Shown here: positions 1-5,858 of the stretch, piece after piece
How positions within the stretch are numbered: position 1 is the first letter of the stretch
Layout: every line of letters begins with the position of its first letter
Source of the DNA: an uncultured Collinsella sp.
GTDB taxonomy: Bacteria > Actinomycetota > Coriobacteriia > Coriobacteriales > Coriobacteriaceae
Direction of reading: 5' to 3'
Assembly: GCA_902494295.1 (NCBI GenBank)
Contig: CABUSL010000107.1
Coordinates: 1-7,335, forward strand
DNA length: 7,335 nucleotides
Translations under genes and position numbers: made by a program
The notes under the pieces: generated by a model
What the model saw: only the letters and a program-made list of their open reading frames with translations
Told to the model about the DNA's origin: nothing
Database searches by the model: none

Positions 1-697
1 CGTTCATCTCGCTGCCATTGCGATGGCGCTCAAACTGGCGTCTGCAGGTCTCGATGATCTTTGCTACCGACTTGGGTGCCGTCGCGGGAACAAGGGCGAG
101 ATAGCCCTCAAATAGTTCGTTGATGCTCAGGAGGCACAGCAGGTCGATCAGCGTCCTTATGGCTGCTCCCTCGGCAGAAAAGTGCGCGGTCATGCGGTTA
201 TATCGGTTGCGGTCGACGATGGCCGCATGGGGTCTTGGAGTTTTCTGCCCCGTGGTCCCGGGCTTTTGCCGCGCCTGTGTATTGAGCTCGACGTTGCAGC
301 GCTTGAGGCCGTCCAACGGAAGGAACAGTGCGGTGCGCAGGGTGTTCCGCTTGCTTTCGAGTTCATGACGCTCGTCGGGTTCCCATTCGAGCTTGAGTTT
401 TGTGTCGAGCGCCGTAAGCATATGGGCTAGGCAGCCTACGGTAAGAACGTACGAATCGTTGTCGCGTTTTGGGGCATAGGGGTCTGTCAGCTTGCGAATG
501 TCGGGGTCGCCCATGATCTTTGTGCAGCGCTTCAGCAGTTGAGGGTGGTCGGCCAAGATCGTCGCGAGCGGTAGCGACGCGTAGTTCTTGATGGTCGCGG
601 CGGCAAAGGCGGCGTCATATTCGTTTGCATATGCTCGCTCAATGCGGGCATCCAGAATGCTTTTCTTATCGCCGTTTTCAGCGTGGTGGTTTGTCAT
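1..697 (-). CDS. Hypothetical protein, 3' part cut by left edge
   Basis: An open minus-strand frame starts at the ATG at 697-695 and continues without a stop to base 2, giving 232 residues; the C-terminus lies outside the window. The start is supported by GGAGAA at 701-706, about five bases upstream. The product begins MTNHHAENGDKKSILDARIE, is rich in charged residues and Leu/Ala, and looks mainly helical. A loop rich in Gln, Pro, Lys and Thr lies around residues 141-156, and an amphipathic stretch (LIDLLCLLSINELFEGYLAL) at 183-202. I see no signal peptide, membrane segment, zinc motif or catalytic signature, and I do not recognise the family. The frame stays open upstream to 874, with another ATG at 853 that would add 52 residues, many of them His. 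That ATG has no ribosome binding site, so 697 is preferred. Coding potential is convincing; function is unknown. Confidence 0.72.
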   Translation of the reverse strand, partial: MTNHHAENGDKKSILDARIERAYANEYDAAFAAATIKNYASLPLATILADHPQLLKRCTKIMGDPDIRKLTDPYAPKRDNDSYVLTVGCLAHMLTALDTKLKLEWEPDERHELESKRNTLRTALFLPLDGLKRCNVELNTQARQKPGTTGQKTPRPHAAIVDRNRYNRMTAHFSAEGAAIRTLIDLLCLLSINELFEGYLALVPATAPKSVAKIIETCRRQFERHRNGSEMN

Positions 698-713
698 AGC
701 TTCTCCAATCGGT

Positions 714-778
714 TGATGTTCGTGCTGTTTGTTGATGTGTTGGTTGTCGTGAGTGATGTGCTTGCCGTGGGTGATGTG
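714..778. repeat. Four TGATGT-type direct repeats upstream of the unknown gene
   Basis: TGATGTT at 714-720 and TGATGTG at 733-739, 754-760 and 772-778 recur at intervals of 19, 21 and 18 bases, roughly two helical turns. On the minus strand they read CACATCA and sit 17-81 bases upstream of the ATG at 697, where a regulator could bind. They could equally be a degenerate minisatellite or the coding trace of a His-rich N-terminal extension. Confidence 0.45.
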
Positions 779-1015
779 CTGACGTTGGGGTGCTATGCGG
801 TTTTCAATGAGCCCGTGAGGCAGTTGCTGCAGGGGCGGGATGGAACGGCCCATACAAGGCGGAAGGCATCGTGCTCAAAATCGAGACAGCAATGCCCTGG
901 GTGCCTCACATGTGGCAGTTACCTCATTAAGTTGTCATTGCGTTTGGGGTTGTACTTTGCCGATCTTCTTTCTCTTACACGCTGAAAACTGAAACTGAAT
1001 ATGCTCGATCTACTT

Positions 1016-1037
1016 AAAACCGCAACGGCGGTCTTTT
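1016..1037. terminator. Weak intrinsic terminator-like hairpin
   Basis: ACCGC (1019-1023) pairs with GCGGT (1028-1032) across the loop AACG, with AAAA before the stem and CTTTT after it. The shape could end transcription from either side but the stem is only five pairs. No gene clearly needs it. Confidence 0.3.
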
Positions 1038-1219
1038 ATCAACTTATATGTCGGAACGCGTCTTTGCAAGTACTTTTTTGTCTTTGTTTCAAATGGGGTG
1101 GTTTTGCAACCGTCATACGCGCGCTGTGCGAACGTGCCCCGGCTCGGATAAGATAGTGCGATCGAGTTCTACCGCGCTCGCCGCAAGTAGTCTTTGTTGC
1201 TGAGATAGGTCATGGCCGA

Positions 1220-1260
1220 AAGGGGCCCGCATCCCAACAGATACGGGCCCCTTGCTATTT
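1220..1260 (+). terminator. Strong GC hairpin, possible end of a small transcript
   Basis: AAGGGGCCCG (1220-1229) pairs perfectly with CGGGCCCCTT (1244-1253) around a 14-base loop, followed by GCTATTT. The stem is very stable but the following T-run is short and broken, so termination is likely but not certain. No plus-strand gene precedes it. A TAAGAT at 1149-1154 could be the -10 box of a transcript of about 95 bases, though its -35 is poor. On the minus strand the hairpin is followed by TTTCGG, so it could also face the other way. Confidence 0.4.
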
Positions 1261-1302
1261 AAATGGGCATGAGGGTGTATTGAGGGGGGATGCCTTGCTG
1301 TC

Positions 1303-1321
1303 GGCATCCGCATGCGGTGCC
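1303..1321. promoter_or_regulatory. Inverted repeat upstream of deoC (first)
   Basis: GGCA-t-CCGCATGCGG-TGCC is a near-perfect inverted repeat: a 10-base palindrome CCGCATGCGG (1308-1317) flanked by GGCA and TGCC, with one bulged T at 1307. It could be a protein-binding site or an RNA hairpin. It is about 150 bases from the deoC start. Confidence 0.3.
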
Positions 1322-1330
1322 ATTCGCTGT

Positions 1331-1350
1331 CCGTAAATATACGTTTACGG
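1331..1350. promoter_or_regulatory. Candidate operator upstream of deoC
   Basis: CCGTAAA (1331-1337) and TTTACGG (1344-1350) form a perfect inverted repeat with a six-base spacer TATACG. A 20-base AT-centred site of this size suits a dimeric regulator such as the LacI, DeoR or GntR type that often controls sugar-phosphate genes. No regulator gene lies next to it, so the partner is unknown. Confidence 0.42.
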
Positions 1351-1411
1351 CTAATTTCATACCACTTGTCGGAATGCGGACGCTGTCCTTGCATGCCGGG
1401 CGTACATTGAA

Positions 1412-1435
1412 CGTGGTTTTTCGCGTGAAACCACG
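1412..1435. promoter_or_regulatory. Inverted repeat with CGCG centre just before deoC
   Basis: CGTGGTTT (1412-1419) and AAACCACG (1428-1435) are perfect inverted repeats around a centre containing the palindrome CGCG (1422-1425). The site ends 34 bases before the deoC ATG. A CG-centred palindrome is typical of LacI-family operators. If transcribed, the same bases would form an 8-pair leader hairpin. I cannot tell which role applies. Confidence 0.42.
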
Positions 1436-1469
1436 AATCGGTTGTCAGCTCCGAACAAGGAGGCCCAGC

Positions 1470-2144
1470 ATGACGCTTGCCAAACCCATCAATAAATACA
1501 TCGACTATATCGATGCCCCCGAGGACACGTTTGAGCAGTATGTCGAGAAGGCGTTAAAGTACAACTTTCGCTGCGTATTTGCGAACCTGCAGGAGTACGA
1601 GACGGGCCGCGCCATGCTCGAGGGCTCTGACATCATCCTTGCCGGCGCTATCGACTTTCCCCAGGGCACTATGACGCTTGAGGAGAAGCTTGCGAGGTTT
1701 GAGGAATACGCTGCGTGTGGCTTTACCGAGATTGACTACGTTTTGAATCAGGAGTCGGTTGAGAACCGCGATTTTGATGCCATCGAGCGCGAGATGACTA
1801 CCATTGCTGATTTTTGTCGCGCGCATGGCATCACTGACAAGGTGATCGTCGAGATGTGCAAACTGGACGGCGACGACGCCGCCAAGCGCCGTGTATGCGA
1901 GATCGCGCTGGAGGCCAAGCCGGGATTCCTTAAGACATCGACTGGCAGAAGCTTTGGCGGTGCTAAGCTCGAGGACGTGCGGCTGATGCACGAGGTGCTC
2001 GGCGATGCCGTGGCAATCAAGGCGGCGGGCGGTATCCATAATTACGAAGAGGCTTGCGCATTCATCGAGGCCGGCGCCAGCGCGTTAGGTGCATCGGCGG
2101 GCATCGCGATCGTCGAGGGCACACCGACGGATGAGCGTCGCTAG
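1470..2144 (+). CDS. deoC: Deoxyribose-phosphate aldolase family protein (DeoC)
   Basis: A 224-residue cytoplasmic TIM-barrel class I aldolase, the usual DeoC length. The family cleaves 2-deoxy-D-ribose 5-phosphate to glyceraldehyde 3-phosphate and acetaldehyde through a Schiff base. The catalytic set is present: Asp89 in EIDYV, Schiff-base Lys155 in FLKTSTG (153-159) and the second Lys184 in AIKAAGGI. The phosphate-binding end GASAGIAI (207-214) is also intact. AAGGAGG at 1457-1463, six bases before ATG 1470, fixes the start; the longer frame from 1290 lacks such a site. The N-terminal half is divergent. The common YIDHTLLKP reads YIDYIDAPE (10-18), and the position equivalent to E. coli Cys47 appears to be Phe37. 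The substrate may therefore differ from deoxyribose 5-phosphate. Family membership is very likely, exact substrate less so. Inverted repeats upstream suggest regulated expression. Confidence 0.9.
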   Translation: MTLAKPINKYIDYIDAPEDTFEQYVEKALKYNFRCVFANLQEYETGRAMLEGSDIILAGAIDFPQGTMTLEEKLARFEEYAACGFTEIDYVLNQESVENRDFDAIEREMTTIADFCRAHGITDKVIVEMCKLDGDDAAKRRVCEIALEAKPGFLKTSTGRSFGGAKLEDVRLMHEVLGDAVAIKAAGGIHNYEEACAFIEAGASALGASAGIAIVEGTPTDERR

Positions 2145-2293
2145 CAGACGTATTTGACCTGAGCGATAAAGCTTCACGACCACACGCCGTTCATGTTCGA
2201 GACAATATGACTTTTTGCCCGTTGTAAACGGAGTCGCGATGGGTGTTCTGTATGATGGCTCAGACAAGGTTGTTCAATGACGGGGAGGCATAT

Positions 2294-3136
2294 ATGGCTA
2301 TCAAAGCCATCGCAATGGATATCGACGGTACGCTCACCAACGACCAAAAGGTCATCAGCCCGCGTACGCGCGAGAAGCTGCTCGCGGCGCAGGAGTCGGG
2401 CATTAAGCTCATCTTGGCTTCGGGCCGTCCCGCATGGGGGTTGCACGCCTTGGCGCAGGAGCTCGACCTTCAAAACCATGACGGTCTGCTAGTTGCCTTT
2501 AATGGTGCGCATGTGGTCGACGCTCAGACCGATGAGGTCCTTTTTGACCAGGCCATGCCGGCTGACGAGCTGCACCGTCTGATTGATCATCTGCGCAATT
2601 TCGACGTGATCCCTATGATTTCGCTCGGTCGCGATCTGCATGTCGAGGATTCGTATCGCTGCATGATTACGCTGCCGGATGGCTCGCAGAAAAACATCGT
2701 CAAATACGAGCGCGATGCGTGCGACCTTAAGATCCGCGAGGTCGAGAGCTTGCATGAGGTCGCGGACGCTTATCCCGTGGACAAGCTGCTGACGGCGGGC
2801 GATCCGGCCTACCTGCAGGCGCATTACGAGGAGATGTATACGCCCTTTAGGCAGACGCTTTCGGGTATGTTTACGGCCGACTGGTACTTTGAGTACACGG
2901 CGCCTGGTATCGACAAGGCCCGCGCGCTCGAGGGCGCCCTGCCCAAGCTCGGTATCGATGCCAGCGAGGTCGTATCGTTTGGTGACGGCCAGAACGACAA
3001 GTCCATGATTGAGTGGGCCGGCACCGGTGTTGCCATGGGCAACGCAGTCGATGAGGTTAAGGCGGTAGCCCAGATGGTGACCGCCAATAACAACGAAGAC
3101 GGTATTGCGGTGGCGTTGGATAAGCTGCTGGGTTAG
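2294..3136 (+). CDS. Cof-type HAD-IIB family hydrolase (sugar phosphatase)
   Basis: A 280-residue soluble phosphatase of the HAD superfamily, Cof/YidA-like subfamily, which dephosphorylates small sugar phosphates and similar metabolites with Mg2+. Motif I is DIDGT (9-13), with nucleophile Asp9 and acid/base Asp11. Motif II Ser43 lies in ILASGR, motif III is Lys208 in GIDKARAL, and motif IV is GDGQND (230-235) with metal-binding Asp231 and Asp235. The C2-type cap lies between residues of about 80 and 200. ATG 2294 is chosen because GGGGAGG (2282-2288) precedes it by five bases; an in-frame ATG at 2243 lacks a comparable site. The gene starts 149 bases after deoC. A TATGAT at 2251-2256 may be a -10 box, though I see no good -35. 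It ends just before a strong terminator. The substrate cannot be read from the sequence. Confidence 0.92.
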   Translation: MAIKAIAMDIDGTLTNDQKVISPRTREKLLAAQESGIKLILASGRPAWGLHALAQELDLQNHDGLLVAFNGAHVVDAQTDEVLFDQAMPADELHRLIDHLRNFDVIPMISLGRDLHVEDSYRCMITLPDGSQKNIVKYERDACDLKIREVESLHEVADAYPVDKLLTAGDPAYLQAHYEEMYTPFRQTLSGMFTADWYFEYTAPGIDKARALEGALPKLGIDASEVVSFGDGQNDKSMIEWAGTGVAMGNAVDEVKAVAQMVTANNNEDGIAVALDKLLG

Positions 3137-3158
3137 AATCGCCGATAATGCATGGTTC

Positions 3159-3187
3159 GGGCGCCTGCTTACAGGCGCCCTTTTGTT
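3159..3187 (+). terminator. Strong intrinsic terminator after the Cof-like gene
   Basis: GGGCGCCTG (3159-3167) pairs perfectly with CAGGCGCCC (3172-3180) over a CTTA loop, followed by TTTTGTT. This is a textbook Rho-independent terminator, 22 bases after the stop of the Cof-like gene. The next gene's ribosome binding site begins at 3189, directly after the T-run. Confidence 0.88.
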
Positions 3188-3199
3188 AGGGAGGGTGCC

Positions 3200-3859
3200 G
3201 TGTCCGCATTTCCGTTCGACGCCGTTATCTTTGACATGGACGGCGTCATTGTCGATACCGAGTATTACTACCTGGGCGAGACTGCCGCGTTTGCCAAGGA
3301 GCTTGGGCTTAACCTGACTCAAGAGGAGTTGAATGGGCAGGTTGGTACCTCGCATCAGTTCTTCCTGCATATGCTGGTCGATTGGTTTGAGCGCGCCGGT
3401 AAGGGGCATTTTACTGGCGAGGAAGCGTTGGCCCGTTGGGATGAGTGGGCGCATGAGCGTCCGCGCGACTATCAGACTTTGATTAACCCAGGCGCCGTGG
3501 ATACGATTCGAGAGCTGCCGCGCCGGGGCGTTCGCGTGGCGCTTGCCAGCTCGTCTCCCATGGATAGCATCGAGGAAGTGCTCAATGCGTGCGGGCTGTC
3601 GGATGCCTTTGAGTATGTGGTGAGCGGCGAGCAGTTTAAGGAGAGCAAGCCCGAGCCCGACATCTACCTGCATGCGCTGGACCTGCTGGGGCTGCCCGCG
3701 AATCGCTGCTGCTGCGTTGAGGATTCCGTTCCGGGCATTACCGCGGGTAAGCGAGCCGGCCTGACGGTCATTGCCAAGCGCGAGGAGCGCTTTGGCTTTA
3801 GCCAGGATGCCGCGGACAAGATTATCGACCAGCTGCCGGAGCTACTGGAACTCGCGTAG
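3200..3859 (+). CDS. HAD-IA family hydrolase, beta-phosphoglucomutase-like
   Basis: A 219-residue HAD-superfamily protein of the HAD-IA / beta-phosphoglucomutase-like group, which act as small-molecule phosphatases or phosphomutases in the cytoplasm. Motif I is FDMDGVIVDTE (11-21) with Asp12 and Asp14. Motif II is ASSS (116-119), motif III Lys150 in SKPEPDIY, and motif IV VEDSVPG (173-179). The helical C1 cap lies at about residues 20-90. The start is GTG 3200, preceded by GGGAGGG at 3189-3195. An upstream ATG at 3152 would have to be translated through the terminator stem and is rejected. Because that terminator ends immediately before the ribosome binding site, this gene needs read-through or a promoter of its own. 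GATAAT at 3144-3149 resembles a -10 box but lacks a well-placed -35. Whether it is a phosphatase or mutase is undecided. Confidence 0.9.
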   Translation: MSAFPFDAVIFDMDGVIVDTEYYYLGETAAFAKELGLNLTQEELNGQVGTSHQFFLHMLVDWFERAGKGHFTGEEALARWDEWAHERPRDYQTLINPGAVDTIRELPRRGVRVALASSSPMDSIEEVLNACGLSDAFEYVVSGEQFKESKPEPDIYLHALDLLGLPANRCCCVEDSVPGITAGKRAGLTVIAKREERFGFSQDAADKIIDQLPELLELA

Positions 3860-3918
3860 ATCCTGGGCGGTACTGCTGTCACAACAGTGGTTCCGTTGGC
3901 ATAAGAGAGGGGCGCGCT

Positions 3919-4782
3919 ATGGCATTTAACGTGAGCGCACTGGGGTTTGGCGACAACGTCGTCGACCGCTACGAGCATATTCGCACGATGTATCCGGGTG
4001 GCAATGCGGTGAACTTTGCCGTGTATGCCAAGAAATGCGGAGCCGCGCGCTCCGCGTATATGGGCATCTTTGGTAATGACGCTGCTGCCGAGCACGTGAT
4101 TGCGAGTCTTGAAGATGAGGACGTTGAACTAGCCAAATGCAAGCAGCTCATCGGTGAGAATGGTGCTGCGCGCGTGACCGTCGTTAACGGCGACCGTGTT
4201 TTCCTTGGCTCCAATGAGGGTGGCATCCGTGGTGATGCTCGCTATGTGCTCGATCGCTTTGACCTTGCGTACATGAAGCAGTTCGACGTAGTCCACTCGG
4301 GCAACTATTGCTTTACCGAGCGCGAACTTCCCAAGTTGAAGGCCGCGGGCATCACGGTTTCGTTTGACTTCTCGGACGATTCGACCGACGAGTACTACGA
4401 GCAGATTGCTCCCTACGTTGACTTCGCATTCTTTAGCGCGGCAGACGCCGCGAGCGAGGATGAGATTCGCGAGCGTCTGGCATGGGTGAAGAGCCTAGGT
4501 CCGCGTTTTGTATCGGCAACGGCTGGCGCTGAGGGCTGCATTGCCTATGATGGCGATCGTTATTACCGCCAACTGGCTAAACCGGTAACGGAAATGAAGG
4601 ACACTATGGGTGCGGGTGACTCGTTTCTGACTTCGTTCTTGATGTGCTATCTCGATTCCGCCAAGCGTGGCGAGGATGGCGTCGAGGCCATCGAGCGTGC
4701 ACTCGACTTTGCGGCGGGGTTTGCTTCGACCGTGTGCGGCATGGAAGGCTCTTGGGGCCATGGGGCGCCGATTTCCGAATAG
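3919..4782 (+). CDS. PfkB-family sugar kinase, fructoselysine 6-kinase-like
   Basis: A 287-residue cytoplasmic ribokinase/PfkB-fold kinase that would transfer phosphate from ATP to a sugar or sugar adduct. The N-terminal block GFGDNVVDRY (9-18) and GGNAVNFAVYA (27-37) bind the sugar. DTMGAGDSF (228-236) is the second PfkB signature, with catalytic base Asp234 and the anion hole GAGD. From memory it aligns along its length with E. coli FrlD: GDNxVD, GGNAVNxAVY, FDFSD, DFAFxSA and VTxxxDTMGAGDSF all match, better than with fructokinases or ribokinase. This suggests a fructosamine or related substrate, but no FrlB-type deglycase is in the window. AGAGGGG (3906-3912) lies six bases before the ATG. 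It follows the HAD-IA gene by 59 bases and could share its transcript. The kinase call is sure; the substrate is tentative. Confidence 0.88.
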   Translation: MAFNVSALGFGDNVVDRYEHIRTMYPGGNAVNFAVYAKKCGAARSAYMGIFGNDAAAEHVIASLEDEDVELAKCKQLIGENGAARVTVVNGDRVFLGSNEGGIRGDARYVLDRFDLAYMKQFDVVHSGNYCFTERELPKLKAAGITVSFDFSDDSTDEYYEQIAPYVDFAFFSAADAASEDEIRERLAWVKSLGPRFVSATAGAEGCIAYDGDRYYRQLAKPVTEMKDTMGAGDSFLTSFLMCYLDSAKRGEDGVEAIERALDFAAGFASTVCGMEGSWGHGAPISE

Positions 4783-4788
4783 GCGAGC

Positions 4789-4824
4789 AGTCCCGGGGAG
4801 TCGAATTGTCGCCTCCCCGGGACT
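4789..4824 (+). terminator. 12-pair hairpin after the kinase gene
   Basis: AGTCCCGGGGAG (4789-4800) pairs perfectly with CTCCCCGGGACT (4813-4824) around a 12-base loop, seven bases after the kinase stop. No T-run follows, so it is not a classic Rho-independent terminator. It may end transcription together with the element downstream or protect the 3' end. Its right arm lies next to the 228-base repeat element. Confidence 0.5.
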
Positions 4825-4835
4825 CCATGGACAAA

Positions 4836-4889
4836 AAATGCTAAATATGAGTACTGTCACTAATTTAGTAACAGCGAAATTTAGCTTTT
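4836..4889 (+). other. Compound hairpin in the left half of the element
   Basis: GCTAAAT (4840-4846) pairs with ATTTAGC (4879-4885). Inside it, CTGTcACTAA (4854-4863) pairs with TTAGTaACAG (4865-4874) with one mismatch. AAA at 4836-4838 faces TTT at 4887-4889. This fold competes with pairing of the left terminal arm to the right one. The T-run after the outer stem gives it the look of a weak terminator for the kinase transcript. Confidence 0.45.
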
Positions 4890-4952
4890 GAGGGCCTAGT
4901 TGGGTGTCTGCGAGCGATTAAAACCTGCTAAAAATGACTTTAACCACCTTAA

Positions 4953-4997
4953 AGTGCCTTGATAATGGATAGCTGTACATTATCAAGGCACTATTTT
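4953..4997. terminator. 15-pair hairpin, likely bidirectional terminator
   Basis: AGTGCCTTGATAATG (4953-4967) and CATTATCAAGGCACT (4978-4992) are perfect inverted repeats with a ten-base loop. ATTTT follows on the plus strand and TTTAA on the minus strand. It lies centrally between two convergent genes and could stop both transcripts, although the T-runs are short. Confidence 0.55.
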
Positions 4998-5061
4998 GCC
5001 GTAAAATAATGAGACTGGATTTGCAACAGTACTCATATTTGGCATTTTTTGTCCACCGGGG

Positions 5062-5844
5062 CTAGCGAAGGTCAAAAACAGAGTGCGCATTTGTTAAAAC
5101 TGCCGACTCGATGCGCTTTGCGTCACAATTTTTGAGCGAGGCGATGCGTTCTGAGGTCCTTGTGAGCGATTTGATGAGCGACTGCGCGCTTGTTTCTGTG
5201 TTTGCCTCCGCTGGTGCATCGGTCTCGAGCAGTAAACGATCGAGTGGAATCTGTCGTGCGTATTCGCGTCCTCGTTTAGACGCGAGCATGCGTTCGTTGA
5301 CGGAAAAATAACAGTCCGCATCACGCGCGCGGACGAGTTCGTCCGAAGTGCCGCTAAACCAGTGGAAGATGATAACGGGGGAGTCGGGGTTTGGGATGAG
5401 TAGTCCATGCGATTCGAGGACGTCCAGTACGGCTCCTGCCGAACGAACGGCGTGAATTGATATCACGCGCCCGGTAAGAGGATGCTGCACGAGTGTATCG
5501 CAGAGCCGGTCAAATGCCTGTATTTGTAGCGGCTCACTTCCGGCAAAGCGTGCGGAAAAGTCGAGTCCCACCTCGCCGATGTAGCGCTCTTGGGCAGCAA
5601 CTTCGCAAAGCAGATCGACTTCGGCAGGACCGCAGCGGCCGTCGGCGAGCCACCAGGGGTGGAGCCCAACGCCAGCGATGATGCCTGGTAGGCGACGGGC
5701 GCGCCCGTTTGCGGCCGAAAAGTCGCGTGGGTCGACCCCGCAGTCAAAGAGCCCCAGACCCGACGCCGCCGACTCACTGGCTGCAGCATCGGGGCCGAGC
5801 ATCAAATCAAGATGACAATGCGTGTCAAAGAATTGCGGTTCCAT
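5062..5844 (-). CDS. TatD-family metal-dependent hydrolase (YjjV-type)
   Basis: A 260-residue TIM-barrel metallohydrolase of the TatD family, usual length, cytoplasmic. Family members are Mg2+-dependent deoxyribonucleases or related phosphoesterases. Metal ligands are visible: His9 and His11 in DTHCHLD (7-13), Glu91 in IGEVGLDF, His131 in SIHAVRS, His161 in FHWFSG and Asp209 in LLLETDAP. GLHPWW at 60-65 is also family-typical. The ETDAP ending resembles E. coli YjjV more than TatD or YcfH, which carry ETDSP. It begins 14 bases after the tcdA stop, so the two are probably cotranscribed. Its ribosome binding site is weak (AGGA) and lies in the palindrome GCAGGA-CA-TCCTGC (5846-5859), which suggests translational coupling to tcdA. 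The stop codon is six bases from the repeat element. The family is clear; the natural substrate is not. Confidence 0.9.
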   Translation of the reverse strand: MEPQFFDTHCHLDLMLGPDAAASESAASGLGLFDCGVDPRDFSAANGRARRLPGIIAGVGLHPWWLADGRCGPAEVDLLCEVAAQERYIGEVGLDFSARFAGSEPLQIQAFDRLCDTLVQHPLTGRVISIHAVRSAGAVLDVLESHGLLIPNPDSPVIIFHWFSGTSDELVRARDADCYFSVNERMLASKRGREYARQIPLDRLLLETDAPAEANTETSAQSLIKSLTRTSERIASLKNCDAKRIESAVLTNAHSVFDLR

Positions 5845-5858
5845 CGCAGGACATCCTG

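Larger units (their letters stand above)
698..1469. other. Long intergenic region
   Basis: About 770 bases lie between two divergently transcribed genes. I find no convincing protein gene and no tRNA or known riboswitch signature. What can be seen is a TGATGT repeat cluster (714-778), an 8-base palindrome CACATGTG (907-914), three CTGAAA-like units (982-999), a weak hairpin (1019-1032), a strong GC hairpin (1220-1253) and three inverted repeats before deoC (1303-1435). The short frames crossing it lack ribosome binding sites and family resemblance. Confidence 0.6.
4828..5055. mobile_element. MITE-like element with 30-base terminal inverted repeats
   Basis: The left arm 4828-4857 begins TGGACAAAAAATGC and ends GAGTACTGT. 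The right arm 5026-5055 is its reverse complement with a single mismatch (T4842 against C). The likeness continues imperfectly inward to about 4869 and 5014, the differences being mostly transitions. The interior is AT-rich compared with the genes and holds no coding frame beyond 14 codons, so it has no transposase. The element fills the gap between two convergent genes, and its right end is six bases from the tatD-like stop codon. No convincing target-site duplication is visible. Either a non-autonomous transposable element or a genus-specific intergenic repeat fits. Both transcripts entering it would fold into one long stem ending in a six-T run. Confidence 0.68.

Noticed and set aside
714..778. 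Possible CRISPR array from the evenly spaced TGATGT units
   Set aside because: Repeats are only 6-7 bases, spacings vary and no cas gene is present.
683..985. A 100-codon plus-strand frame over the region upstream of the unknown gene
   Set aside because: Its Val/Leu-rich start comes from the GTTG/TGATGT repeats, it overlaps the start of the edge gene antisense, and it has no ribosome binding site.
1120..1200. A stretch with slight tRNA-like T-arm appearance (GAGTTCTACC)
   Set aside because: No matching acceptor stem, anticodon arm or proper TTCRANNC loop could be built around it.
1113..1394. A 93-codon minus-strand frame upstream of deoC
   Set aside because: It runs through the GC hairpin and the inverted repeats and shows no recognisable protein features or start signal.
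2489..3673. A 394-codon open frame on the minus strand
   Set aside because: It lies antisense to two clear HAD hydrolase genes, has no family resemblance and is a by-product of GC-rich codon use in the real genes.
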